Position numbers and translations under genes: made by a program. The notes under the pieces are model-generated. The model was not told the DNA's origin and did not search any database. It saw only the letters and a list, made by a program, of their open reading frames with translations. A stretch of 38,815 nt of DNA from Streptomyces himastatinicus ATCC 53653 (GTDB lineage: Bacteria > Actinomycetota > Actinomycetes > Streptomycetales > Streptomycetaceae), in NCBI RefSeq assembly GCF_000158915.1, contig NZ_GG657754.1, positions 5,521,489-5,560,303 of the forward strand, written 5' to 3'. Below, piece after piece: positions 29,670-37,838 of the stretch. Numbering within the stretch: position 1 is the first letter of the stretch; every line of letters starts with the position of its first letter.

Positions 29670-29754
29670 GGGCGGGGCCTCCTGGGTCGTCGGTCGGGTG
29701 CGGACACACGTATGCCGTGTGCCGACCAGACTTCCCGGCGCGCCCTTGTGATCT

Positions 29755-29775
29755 TGACGCGCTGTTAACGCGTCA
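29755..29775. promoter_or_regulatory. Inverted repeat upstream of nhaA
   Basis: TGACGCG (29755-29761) and CGCGTCA (29769-29775) flank seven bases that include half of a GTTAAC palindrome. It lies about 86-106 bases before the nhaA start, in the probable promoter, so it could be an operator. Confidence 0.4.
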
Positions 29776-29799
29776 GGTTCTCACCTTAACCGGAACAGT

Positions 29800-29834
29800 C
29801 GAGGGGCGCTCCCGCGTGGAGGGAGCGCCCCTCG
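29800..29834 (-). terminator. Terminator downstream of acsA
   Basis: CGAGGGGCGCTCCC (29800-29813) and GGGAGCGCCCCTCG (29821-29834) form a perfect 14-bp stem with a 7-base loop, 79 bases past the acsA stop. It separates acsA from nhaA. Confidence 0.85.
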
Positions 29835-29912
29835 GCCGTATGACCTCGGCTCGGGCCGCTGCGCGGGCCCTCGCCCGGGCCGCTGCTCAGACCGTCGCCT
29901 CTGCTGCGCTGA

Positions 29913-31874
<1,962 letters not shown>

Positions 31875-31961
31875 GACATCTCCCATTCCCAGGGTGTCCG
31901 TTGTGTCCCCGCCATAGCTCATCAGCCCCAGGCAGGCCCTGACAAGGCGCTGTCGCCGTAA

Positions 31962-31977
31962 ATTGGTTTAGACCTGT
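31962..31977. promoter_or_regulatory. DasR-like (dre) site upstream of acsA
   Basis: ATTGGTTTAGACCTGT matches 13 of 16 positions of the DasR operator consensus ACTGGTCTAGACCAGT as I remember it. It lies 88 bases before the acsA start, just after the end of the carbonic anhydrase gene. DasR is the GlcNAc-responsive GntR regulator of streptomycetes. Confidence 0.45.
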
Positions 31978-31979
31978 AA

Positions 31980-32984
31980 TCAGATCGCCTCCAGCGCTTC
32001 CGTGACTCCCCCCTTTCCGGGCTCCGGGGCGGCGGCCGGACCGGCCGCACAGACGGCCACTGGGGTGCCGTCATCCGGCCGGACGGCCAGAAATCGGCCC
32101 GATCCGGGCTCCAGGACGTACGCCTGAGCCTCCGCCACATGGAAAAACATCCCGTGCAGCACCAGCCGTCCCTCCGCCACCCGTCGCGCGACGCAGGCGT
32201 GCGCCATCAGATGCTCCAATTGCTGCATCACGTTGATCAGCGCAAGCCGCTCCACATCGTCGGCCACCGGCCGGTCGGCCAGCGCGACCTCGCCACGCCC
32301 CAGCTGCCCGATCCGCTCCATCCGCGCCAGCCCGGGCCTGCCGTGGCGCAGCCAGCGCGCCAGGGGAGTCTGCGCCCCGGGGGGCGCGGACGATGAGCCG
32401 AGCAGCGCCTGCATCGCCCCGCAGCCGGAGTGCCCGCACACCGTGATGCTGCCGACCCTCAGCACCTCCACCGCGTACTCGATGGCCGCGCCCACCGAGT
32501 CGCAGGCGGCGTCCGCGCCGGGAGGTGGCACCAGATTGCCCACATTGCGCACGGTGAACAGATCGCCGGGGCCGCTGGAGGTGATCATGCTGGTCACCAG
32601 CCGCGAGTCGGCGCAGGTGAGAAACAGCTGGGTGGGTCGCTGTCCCTCCCGGGCGAGCCGCGCCAGCTCGTCGCGCACCAGTGGTGCGGTATTGCGCTGG
32701 AAGGCGCTCACCCCGCCCAGCAGCTGCCCCGCTTCCTCTCCGCGAGCGCGTCCGTGTCCGTCCCCGGCCGCCGGGGCGGGGCGGGTGCAGTGGTGGTTGC
32801 GCCAGGGCGTCCATGGGCGGCAGGCGGCCGCACCGGCCGACTCGGTGACCGGCCGCTGCGGCCGGTTGAAGCGGCGCAGCGAGGCGAAGGTGACGAACGC
32901 GATCCCGGCGAGCGCGACGGCCATCAGCCCGACCTGTAGCGGGGCGCCCGCCGAGAGCGCCATCTGATCCAAGAGCTTCAACAT
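31980..32984 (-). CDS. Membrane-anchored beta-carbonic anhydrase
   Basis: A 334-residue protein. One hydrophobic segment lies near the N-terminus (about residues 16-35), then a linker rich in His, Arg and Ala (about 40-90), then a beta-class carbonic anhydrase. Zinc ligands are Cys124 (FLTCADSRL), His185 and Cys188 (VCGHSGCGAM), with the Asp126-Arg128 dyad intact. It interconverts CO2 and bicarbonate. The catalytic part resembles, from memory, the C-terminal domain of actinobacterial SulP-carbonic anhydrase fusions, here with a single helix in place of the transporter. The ATG at 32984 has a strong GGAGGAG upstream. Confidence 0.9.
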   Translation of the reverse strand: MLKLLDQMALSAGAPLQVGLMAVALAGIAFVTFASLRRFNRPQRPVTESAGAAACRPWTPWRNHHCTRPAPAAGDGHGRARGEEAGQLLGGVSAFQRNTAPLVRDELARLAREGQRPTQLFLTCADSRLVTSMITSSGPGDLFTVRNVGNLVPPPGADAACDSVGAAIEYAVEVLRVGSITVCGHSGCGAMQALLGSSSAPPGAQTPLARWLRHGRPGLARMERIGQLGRGEVALADRPVADDVERLALINVMQQLEHLMAHACVARRVAEGRLVLHGMFFHVAEAQAYVLEPGSGRFLAVRPDDGTPVAVCAAGPAAAPEPGKGGVTEALEAI

Positions 32985-33182
32985 TCCCGTCTCCTCCGGG
33001 GCTTCGCGGTCGCGAGCGAGGCGCGGCCGTGGGTCACGGCGTACTGCGGTGCTGACTCCCAAGCGTTGGTAAATGAATCGTAATGCCAGGTAAAGTCAGC
33101 GGGAAGCCTTTTGAGGAGAAGCGTGCTGTTGTTCCTTCCATGGGGTGAATAGTCAGGTGAGATGACCGCGCCGGGTGGGTGG

Positions 33183-34187
33183 CTAGGCGGGCGCGGGGGC
33201 AGCCGCCGCCCGCCCGGCCAGGGCGGACTCGTCCAGGGCGAAGGCCGGATCAACCTGTGCCGCCAGGTCGGCACCCGTCTTCGCGTTCCCCCAACTCTGC
33301 GCGTTCTTCAGGTGGAAGTGCACCATCTGGCGGGTGTAGCGCTGCCAGTCCCGCCGCTCGTAGGAGGCGTCCACCGCGTCGTGCAGCGTGCGCAGCGCCT
33401 CGCGGTTGGGCTCCTCCAGCTCCGCGAAGCGCGGCGCGCGGCCCTTCTCCATCGCTCGGACCCAGTCGGAGTGGCCGACGGTGACCAGCAGGTCGTCGCC
33501 CACCTCGGCGCGCAGGAAGGCGAGGTCGTCCGGGCCCTGCACCTTGTTCCCGACCACGCGCAGCGCCACGTCGAAGTCGCGGGCGTACTCCTTGTACTGG
33601 CGGTAGACCGCGATGCCCTTGCGCGTGGGTTCGGCGACCAAGAACGTCATGTCGAAGCGGGTGAAGAGCCCGGAGGCGAAGGAGTCGCTGCCCGCCGTCA
33701 TGTCGACGACCACGAACTCCCCGCGCCCGTCGACCAGATGGTTGAGGCACAGCTCGACCGCGCCGACCTTGGAGTGGTAGCAGGCCACGCCGAGATCGGA
33801 CTCGGTGAAGGGCCCGGTCGCCATCAGCCGCACCTCCCCGTCGCCGAGCGGGACGGTCCGGGCGCACGCCTCGTAGACGGGGTTGTCCTCGCCGATCCGC
33901 AGCAGCCGCGATCCCTCGCCGGGCGGCGTTGTCTTGATCATGGTCTCGGCGGAGGCGATCCGGGGGTTCGTCCCGCGCAAATAGTCCTTGATCAGGGGGA
34001 GATGGGCGCCCATGGCGGGCAGCGCGGCGGCCTCCGCCTCGTCGAGCCCGAGTGCCGCGCCCAGATGCTGGTTGATGTCGGCGTCGACCGCGACGACCGG
34101 GGCGCGGGTGGCGGCGAGATGGCGGATGAACAGCGACGACAGCGTCGTCTTGCCGCTGCCGCCCTTGCCTACGAAAGCGATCTTCAT
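33183..34187 (-). CDS. CooC/MinD-like ATP-binding protein
   Basis: A 334-residue deviant-Walker-A ATPase. The P-loop is VGKGGSGKTTLSS (6-18), then APVVAVDADINQHLGAALG, and the Walker B part GEFVVVDMTAGSDSFASGLF. The organisation (MKIAFVGKGGSGKTT, a central RLMATGPFTESDLGVACYHS) is that of the CooC branch of the SIMIBI class. Those enzymes help load metal into enzymes such as CO dehydrogenase, but no such enzyme is nearby, so the client is unknown. C-terminal helices (HLKNAQSWGNAKTGADLAAQ) end in an Ala/Pro tail. The ATG at 34187 has TACGCT eight bases upstream and no ribosome site. It diverges from the Fic-like gene. Confidence 0.88.
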   Translation of the reverse strand: MKIAFVGKGGSGKTTLSSLFIRHLAATRAPVVAVDADINQHLGAALGLDEAEAAALPAMGAHLPLIKDYLRGTNPRIASAETMIKTTPPGEGSRLLRIGEDNPVYEACARTVPLGDGEVRLMATGPFTESDLGVACYHSKVGAVELCLNHLVDGRGEFVVVDMTAGSDSFASGLFTRFDMTFLVAEPTRKGIAVYRQYKEYARDFDVALRVVGNKVQGPDDLAFLRAEVGDDLLVTVGHSDWVRAMEKGRAPRFAELEEPNREALRTLHDAVDASYERRDWQRYTRQMVHFHLKNAQSWGNAKTGADLAAQVDPAFALDESALAGRAAAAPAPA

Positions 34188-34195
34188 GTTCAGAA

Positions 34196-34201
34196 AGCGT
34201 A
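34196..34201 (-). promoter_or_regulatory. Putative -10 of the CooC-like gene
   Basis: On the minus strand TACGCT is eight bases before ATG 34187, compatible with a leaderless or nearly leaderless transcript. Confidence 0.4.
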
Positions 34202-34276
34202 GGTGAGTGATCCTCTCCCATGAGGGATTTACGTGAAGAAAACCACTCCAACGAGGGGCGCCGGGCAACGGGTGCG

Positions 34277-34282
34277 TAGGGT
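34277..34282 (+). promoter_or_regulatory. Putative -10 of leaderless Fic-like gene
   Basis: TAGGGT is followed by seven bases and ATG 34290. The start codon sits in the 10-bp palindrome ACTCATGAGT (34286-34295). Confidence 0.5.
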
Positions 34283-34289
34283 CATACTC

Positions 34290-35111
34290 ATGAGTACGTC
34301 AGCAGATCCGCTCGCCACCCTGGCAGCGCTGCCCGGTGTGGCCGAGTCCGTGGAGGCCGTACGGACGGCAGTGGACCGGGTCTACGGCCACCGGGTGATG
34401 CGTCGCCGCAGCAACGAGGTCACGTCGGAGGCGGCGCTGCGCGGAGCGCGTGGTTCCGCGGCGCTGGCCGGTGCCGACTGGGCGCTCGAAGAGGTCCGCC
34501 GCCGCACTGACTTCGGGGCCGAAGGGGAGCCGCACACGGTGGGAGCGGCTCTGCGGGTGACCGCCGAGGCCGGTCAGTTGCTGAGCGTCTGGCGGCAGTC
34601 GCCGCTGCGGGTGCTGGCCCGGCTGCATCTGGTCGCGGCCGGAGGGGCGGACGATGACAACAGAGTCGGACGGCCCCGGCTGGCGGGCGAGCCGGTGCGG
34701 GAGCAGCTGGTCGGGCCGGAGCCGCCCGACGCCGACGAGGTGGCGGCCCGACTCGACGGCTTGGCGCGGCTGCTGCTCGCGGGCAGCGAGGCCCCGGCGC
34801 TGGTGACGGCGGCGGTGGTGCACGGGGAACTGCTCGCGCTGCGGCCCTTCGCCTCCTACAACGGCCTGGTGGCGCGCGCGGCCGAGCGGATCGTGCTGGT
34901 CGGCAGCGGGCTCGACCCGAAGTCCATCTGTCCGGCGGAGGTGGGTCACGCGGAGCAGGGCGCCGCGGTGTGCGTGGCCGGGCTGGAGGGCTATGTGTCC
35001 GGGACGCCCGAGGGCATGGCGGCCTGGATCGCGCACTGCGGACGGTCGGTTGAGCTGGGCGTGCGGGAGAGCACGGCCGTATGCGAGGCGATGCAGAGGG
35101 GAGCCGCCTGA
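34290..35111 (+). CDS. Degenerate Fic-fold protein
   Basis: A 273-residue, largely helical protein sometimes labelled 'oxidoreductase' without clear reason. Residues 184-200 (LRPFASYNGLVARAAER) align with the Fic signature HPFx(D/E)GNGRxxR. They keep P-F, N-G and the last R, but the catalytic His is Arg185, and the acidic, first Gly and first Arg positions are Ser189, Tyr190 and Leu193. AMP transfer is therefore unlikely. The preceding helix ALVTAAVVHGELLALRPF and the N-terminal ALRGARGSAALAGADW also fit the Fic layout. It may be a binding or regulatory protein. The ATG at 34290 has a -10 seven bases upstream. A hairpin at 35154 ends the transcript. Confidence 0.78.
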   Translation: MSTSADPLATLAALPGVAESVEAVRTAVDRVYGHRVMRRRSNEVTSEAALRGARGSAALAGADWALEEVRRRTDFGAEGEPHTVGAALRVTAEAGQLLSVWRQSPLRVLARLHLVAAGGADDDNRVGRPRLAGEPVREQLVGPEPPDADEVAARLDGLARLLLAGSEAPALVTAAVVHGELLALRPFASYNGLVARAAERIVLVGSGLDPKSICPAEVGHAEQGAAVCVAGLEGYVSGTPEGMAAWIAHCGRSVELGVRESTAVCEAMQRGAA

Positions 35112-35153
35112 GGCCGCCCGGCTCCGGGGGTGTTCCCGGGTCCGGACAGAGTT

Positions 35154-35180
35154 GCGGCGGCACCGCGAGGGTGCCGCCGC
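35154..35180. terminator. Strong hairpin after the Fic-like gene / RNA end
   Basis: GCGGCGGCACC (35154-35164) and GGTGCCGCCGC (35170-35180) form a perfect 11-bp stem with loop GCGAG. It can end the plus-strand Fic-like transcript and, on the other strand, an RNA coming from 35.4 kb. Confidence 0.75.
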
Positions 35181-35189
35181 TGGCACGTC

Positions 35190-35420
35190 CGCCGGGTTAC
35201 CAGTGCGTGCACAGAAATTCGCCCATCAGGCCGGGATCTTCGCCCGTCACCTGGTGCGGCTGGCCCGTAATCGACGGGTCGGCGTCGCGTGGGTGCCCGG
35301 CATCCGTGCTCGGTCCGTGGGGCCTTGGTGCGTCTGGGGAGATCCTCCCGGATACCCCTGGTCTCGCGGGCCGTCGATTCCTTTCTACTCCTGCGCGGAG
35401 CCAAGTGGAACCCCTCCACG
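35190..35420. ncRNA. Rod-like structured RNA, 6S-RNA-like candidate
   Basis: The 327-base gap between two converging genes folds into one long interrupted rod. Helices nest in order: GGGTT-CCA (194-202) with TGGAACCC (406-413); TGCGTG (204-209) with 392-397; GAAA (214-217) with TTTC (382-385); TCG (219-221) with CGA (375-377); CCC (222-224) with GGG (368-370); CAGG (227-230) with CCTG (357-360); CCGGGA (231-236) with TCCCGG (346-351); CACC (248-251) with GGTG (327-330); GGCCC (262-266) with GGGCC (320-324); numbers are offsets from 35000. Repeated short helices with internal bubbles are typical of 6S RNA. From memory, the S. coelicolor 6S-like RNA lies between the equivalent genes. Strand is not settled; the hairpin at 35154-35180 favours minus. 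Confidence 0.6.
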
Positions 35421-35438
35421 CAGATCTTTGCGGCGAGG

Positions 35439-36275
35439 TCAAATGCGGGTATAAGGGGCGCGTCGCCGGCTGGCGTACCAGACCAGACCGGCGGTGGCGG
35501 CGGCCGCTCCCACGGCCGCGACCGCGGCCAGGACCGGCCGCGGCGGCATGGACAGCGAGGGCAGCCGCTGCTTCAGTCGCACCGGGCGGTCGAAGGAGAG
35601 GACCGGCCAGCCGCGGGCGACCGCTTCGCGGCGCAGGGCCCGGTCCGGGTTCACCGCGTGCGGGTGGCCGACCGACTCCAGCATCGGCAGATCGGTCGCC
35701 GAATCGCTGTAGGCGTAGCAGCGCGACAAGTCGTATCCCTCGGACTCGGCCAGCTCGGCGATCGCTTCCGCCTTCGTCGGTCCGTAGGCGTAGTACTCGA
35801 CCTCTCCGGTGAAGACCCCGTCCTCGACGACCATGCGGGTGGCCACCACCCGGTCCGCGCCCAGCAGCTCGCCGATCGGCTCCACGACCTCCGCTCCCGA
35901 GGTGCTGACAATCACCACATCGCGTCCGGCGGTGTGGTGTTCCTCGATGAGCGAAGCCGCTTCGTCATAGATGATGGGGTCGATCAGATCGTGCAGAGTC
36001 TCCGCGACGATCTCCTTCACCAGCGCGACATTCCAGCCGCGGCAGAGGGCCGAGAGGTACTCGCGCAACCGCTCCATCTGGTCGTGATCGGCGCGGCCGG
36101 CGAGGAAGACGAACTGGGCATAAGCAGTACGCAGTACGGCTCGACGGTTGATCAGCCCACCCCGGTAGAAGGACTTGCTGAAGGTGAGCGTGCTTGACTT
36201 CGCAATGACCGTCTTGTCCAGGTCAAAGAAGGCGGCTGTCCGGGGCAAGGAGTGGTTTTCCACGACGCCGAGCAT
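35439..36275 (-). CDS. HAD-IB family phosphatase with C-terminal membrane segment
   Basis: A 278-residue HAD-superfamily hydrolase of the SerB/CicA (HAD-IB) branch. Motif I is AAFFDLDKTVI with nucleophile Asp18 and Asp20. Motif II is VVIVSTSGAEVVEP, motif III lysine lies in YGPTKAEAI, and motif IV is YAYSDSATDLPML. A helical C1 cap sits between motifs I and II. After the domain (about residue 225) a linker leads to one hydrophobic helix (PVLAAVAAVGAAAATAGLVWYA), so the enzyme is probably tail-anchored to the membrane. The substrate may be a phosphomonoester, but which one is unknown. The ATG at 36275 is preferred, and an ATG four codons earlier (36287) is possible. The divergent leaderless ORF at 36307 is 31 bases away. 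Confidence 0.9.
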   Translation of the reverse strand: MLGVVENHSLPRTAAFFDLDKTVIAKSSTLTFSKSFYRGGLINRRAVLRTAYAQFVFLAGRADHDQMERLREYLSALCRGWNVALVKEIVAETLHDLIDPIIYDEAASLIEEHHTAGRDVVIVSTSGAEVVEPIGELLGADRVVATRMVVEDGVFTGEVEYYAYGPTKAEAIAELAESEGYDLSRCYAYSDSATDLPMLESVGHPHAVNPDRALRREAVARGWPVLSFDRPVRLKQRLPSLSMPPRPVLAAVAAVGAAAATAGLVWYASRRRAPYTRI

Positions 36276-36293
36276 AGGGCCCACCATTCGGCG

Positions 36294-36299
36294 TAAGCT
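36294..36299 (+). promoter_or_regulatory. Putative -10 of a short leaderless transcript
   Basis: TAAGCT is followed by seven bases and GTG 36307. The resulting transcript would run about 140 bases to the hairpins at 36379-36443. Confidence 0.45.
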
Positions 36300-36306
36300 G
36301 AGGCGC

Positions 36307-36372
36307 GTGGGTTTGCCTGAGAAGGCTCTCGGGTACACCATGGAAGTCACGGATCGTTCGCGACCGTGCTAA
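36307..36372 (+). CDS. Candidate 21-residue leaderless ORF / small RNA
   Basis: GTG 36307 opens a frame encoding MGLPEKALGYTMEVTDRSRPC and then TAA, seven bases after a -10-like TAAGCT and seven bases before a double hairpin. The unit is complete on its own: promoter, 21 codons, terminator. It could be a tiny peptide gene ending in Cys, a leader peptide, or simply a small RNA. No homologue is recognised. Third positions are less G+C-biased than in normal genes of this window, which argues for caution about translation. Confidence 0.4.
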   Translation: MGLPEKALGYTMEVTDRSRPC

Positions 36373-36378
36373 CCCGGC

Positions 36379-36443
36379 CCGACTCCTCCCCCCCGAGTCG
36401 GCCGTGGGGACGACCCCCGCTCTCCCCCCCGGCGGGGGTCGTC
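36379..36443 (+). terminator. Two consecutive hairpins upstream of ssd
   Basis: CCGACTC (36379-36385) pairs with GAGTCGG (36395-36401). GACGACCCCCGC (36409-36420) pairs with GCGGGGGTCGTC (36432-36443), a 12-bp stem with a C-rich loop. They would end the short transcript from 36307. Confidence 0.75.
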
Positions 36444-36728
36444 GCATGTCCGGACGCTTTTTCGGTCCATTCACGAGATCTTGCTCCCCTCATCCGGGCC
36501 TGGGTGACGCCTGCTCCCCAACAGCCTGAATGGTTACCGTGCGTAATCGCTACGCTGCACTCCGGAAGTCACTGGTTTAGGTGACTGGGATATTCACAAC
36601 TGATGAGTTGTCCACGGTTTTGGACCAAGATCCCCAAGATTTTCAGGATCGCGACACGGTGATTCTCCGCGTTGTTTGCACTCGCCGTTCGCGTGAGTGA
36701 GAGCGCGTAACGATATGGGGAGGGGATC
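36444..36728 (+). promoter_or_regulatory. Leader/promoter region of the ssd-tad operon
   Basis: About 285 bases of relatively A+T-rich sequence without a gene. TACGCT (36551-36556) is a possible -10. AGTCAC (36567-36572) and GTGACT (36581-36586) form an inverted repeat with an 8-base spacer, a possible operator just downstream of it. GGGAGGGGA (36719-36727 region) is the ssd ribosome site. Confidence 0.4.
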
Positions 36729-37838
36729 GTGACTGCATCCATCACACCGGAACGGTCATCACCGGAAGAAGGACAGCGCGGCAGACCGCTGATCATCACT
36801 GAGGACGAAGAGCTTCTCGACGATCTGCTGCGCCTGTGCGCGGCCGCCGGCGCCGAGGCCGAAGTGGCCCATGGCACCCCCACGCGGCGCGGGAGTTGGG
36901 AGGGCGCGCCGTTGATTCTCGTCGGGGACGACGCGGCCGCCGGGCTCCGGGGGCGGGTCCGCAGGGCGGGCGTGCTGCTCATCGGACGCGATCTCGACGA
37001 CCACAACATCTGGCGCCGGGCGGTGGATCTCGGCGCCGACAATGTGGCGTTCCTGCCCGATGCCGAGACCTGGCTCGTGGACCGGATCGCCGATGTCGCG
37101 GAGGGGGTCGGGCAACAGGCCCTGACCATCGGGGTCATCGGCGGCCGCGGCGGGGCCGGAGCCTCCACCCTCGCCTGCGCCCTGGCCGTCTCGGCGGCCC
37201 GTTCGGGCCGGCGCACCATGCTCATCGACGGCGACCCGCTGGGCGGCGGCCTCGATGTACTGCTCGGCGGTGAGGGGTCGGAGGGGCTGCGATGGCCCGC
37301 CTTCGCCGAATCGCGCGGTCGCGTCGCCGGGAGCGCGCTGGAGGAATCGCTGCCCGAGCTGCACTCCCTGCGGGTGCTCAGCTGGGACAGGGGCGATTCG
37401 GTCGTCATTCCGCCCTCGGCGATGCGCGCGGTGCTGGCCGCGGCCCGGCGGCGCGGCGGGGTCGTGGTGGTGGATCTGCCGCGCCGGGTGGACGAGGCGG
37501 CGGCCGAGGCTCTCGCCCAGGTGGACCTCGGTCTGCTGGTCGTCCCGGCGGAGCTGCGCGCCGTCGCGGCCGCCCACCGGGTGGCGTCCACGGTGGGCAT
37601 GGTGCTGAGCGATCTGCGCGCGGTGGTGCGGGGGCCGTGCGGGCCCGAACTGGACGACGAGGAGATCGCCCGGCTGCTCGGGCTGCCGCTGGCCGGTCAA
37701 CTGCCGCCGGAGCCGGGGCTGCTGGACGCGATCGACGGCGGCGAGCCCCCGGGCGGCAGCGCGCGCGGCCCGCTCGGCCGGTTCTGCGCCGAGTTCTGGG
37801 CACGGGCCCTGCCCGGTGCGGGGGGTGTCACCGCATGA
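36729..37838 (+). CDS. ssd: Septum-site-determining protein Ssd (CpaE/MinD-like)
   Basis: A 369-residue protein of the actinobacterial Ssd group, related to TadZ/CpaE and MinD. The first 130 residues form a receiver-like domain ([40 protein letters not shown]). The ATPase domain has the Walker A region [10 protein letters not shown] (138-147), where the usual Lys positions are Arg140 and Ala145, so nucleotide binding is probably weak or absent. [19 protein letters not shown] and [19 protein letters not shown] follow. In relatives Ssd affects septation, and CpaE proteins place Tad pilus machinery. The GTG at 36729 has GGGAGGGGA just upstream. The stop overlaps the tadA start (ATGA). Confidence 0.9.
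   Translation: MTASITPERSSPEEGQRGRPLIITEDEELLDDLLRLCAAAGAEAEVAHGTPTRRGSWEGAPLILVGDDAAAGLRGRVRRAGVLLIGRDLDDHNIWRRAVDLGADNVAFLPDAETWLVDRIADVAEGVGQQALTIGVIGGRGGAGASTLACALAVSAARSGRRTMLIDGDPLGGGLDVLLGGEGSEGLRWPAFAESRGRVAGSALEESLPELHSLRVLSWDRGDSVVIPPSAMRAVLAAARRRGGVVVVDLPRRVDEAAAEALAQVDLGLLVVPAELRAVAAAHRVASTVGMVLSDLRAVVRGPCGPELDDEEIARLLGLPLAGQLPPEPGLLDAIDGGEPPGGSARGPLGRFCAEFWARALPGAGGVTA

Noticed and set aside
34993..35454. Plus-strand frame crossing the gap between the Fic-like and HAD genes
   Set aside because: It overlaps the Fic-like gene in another frame and the structured RNA, with no recognisable protein features.
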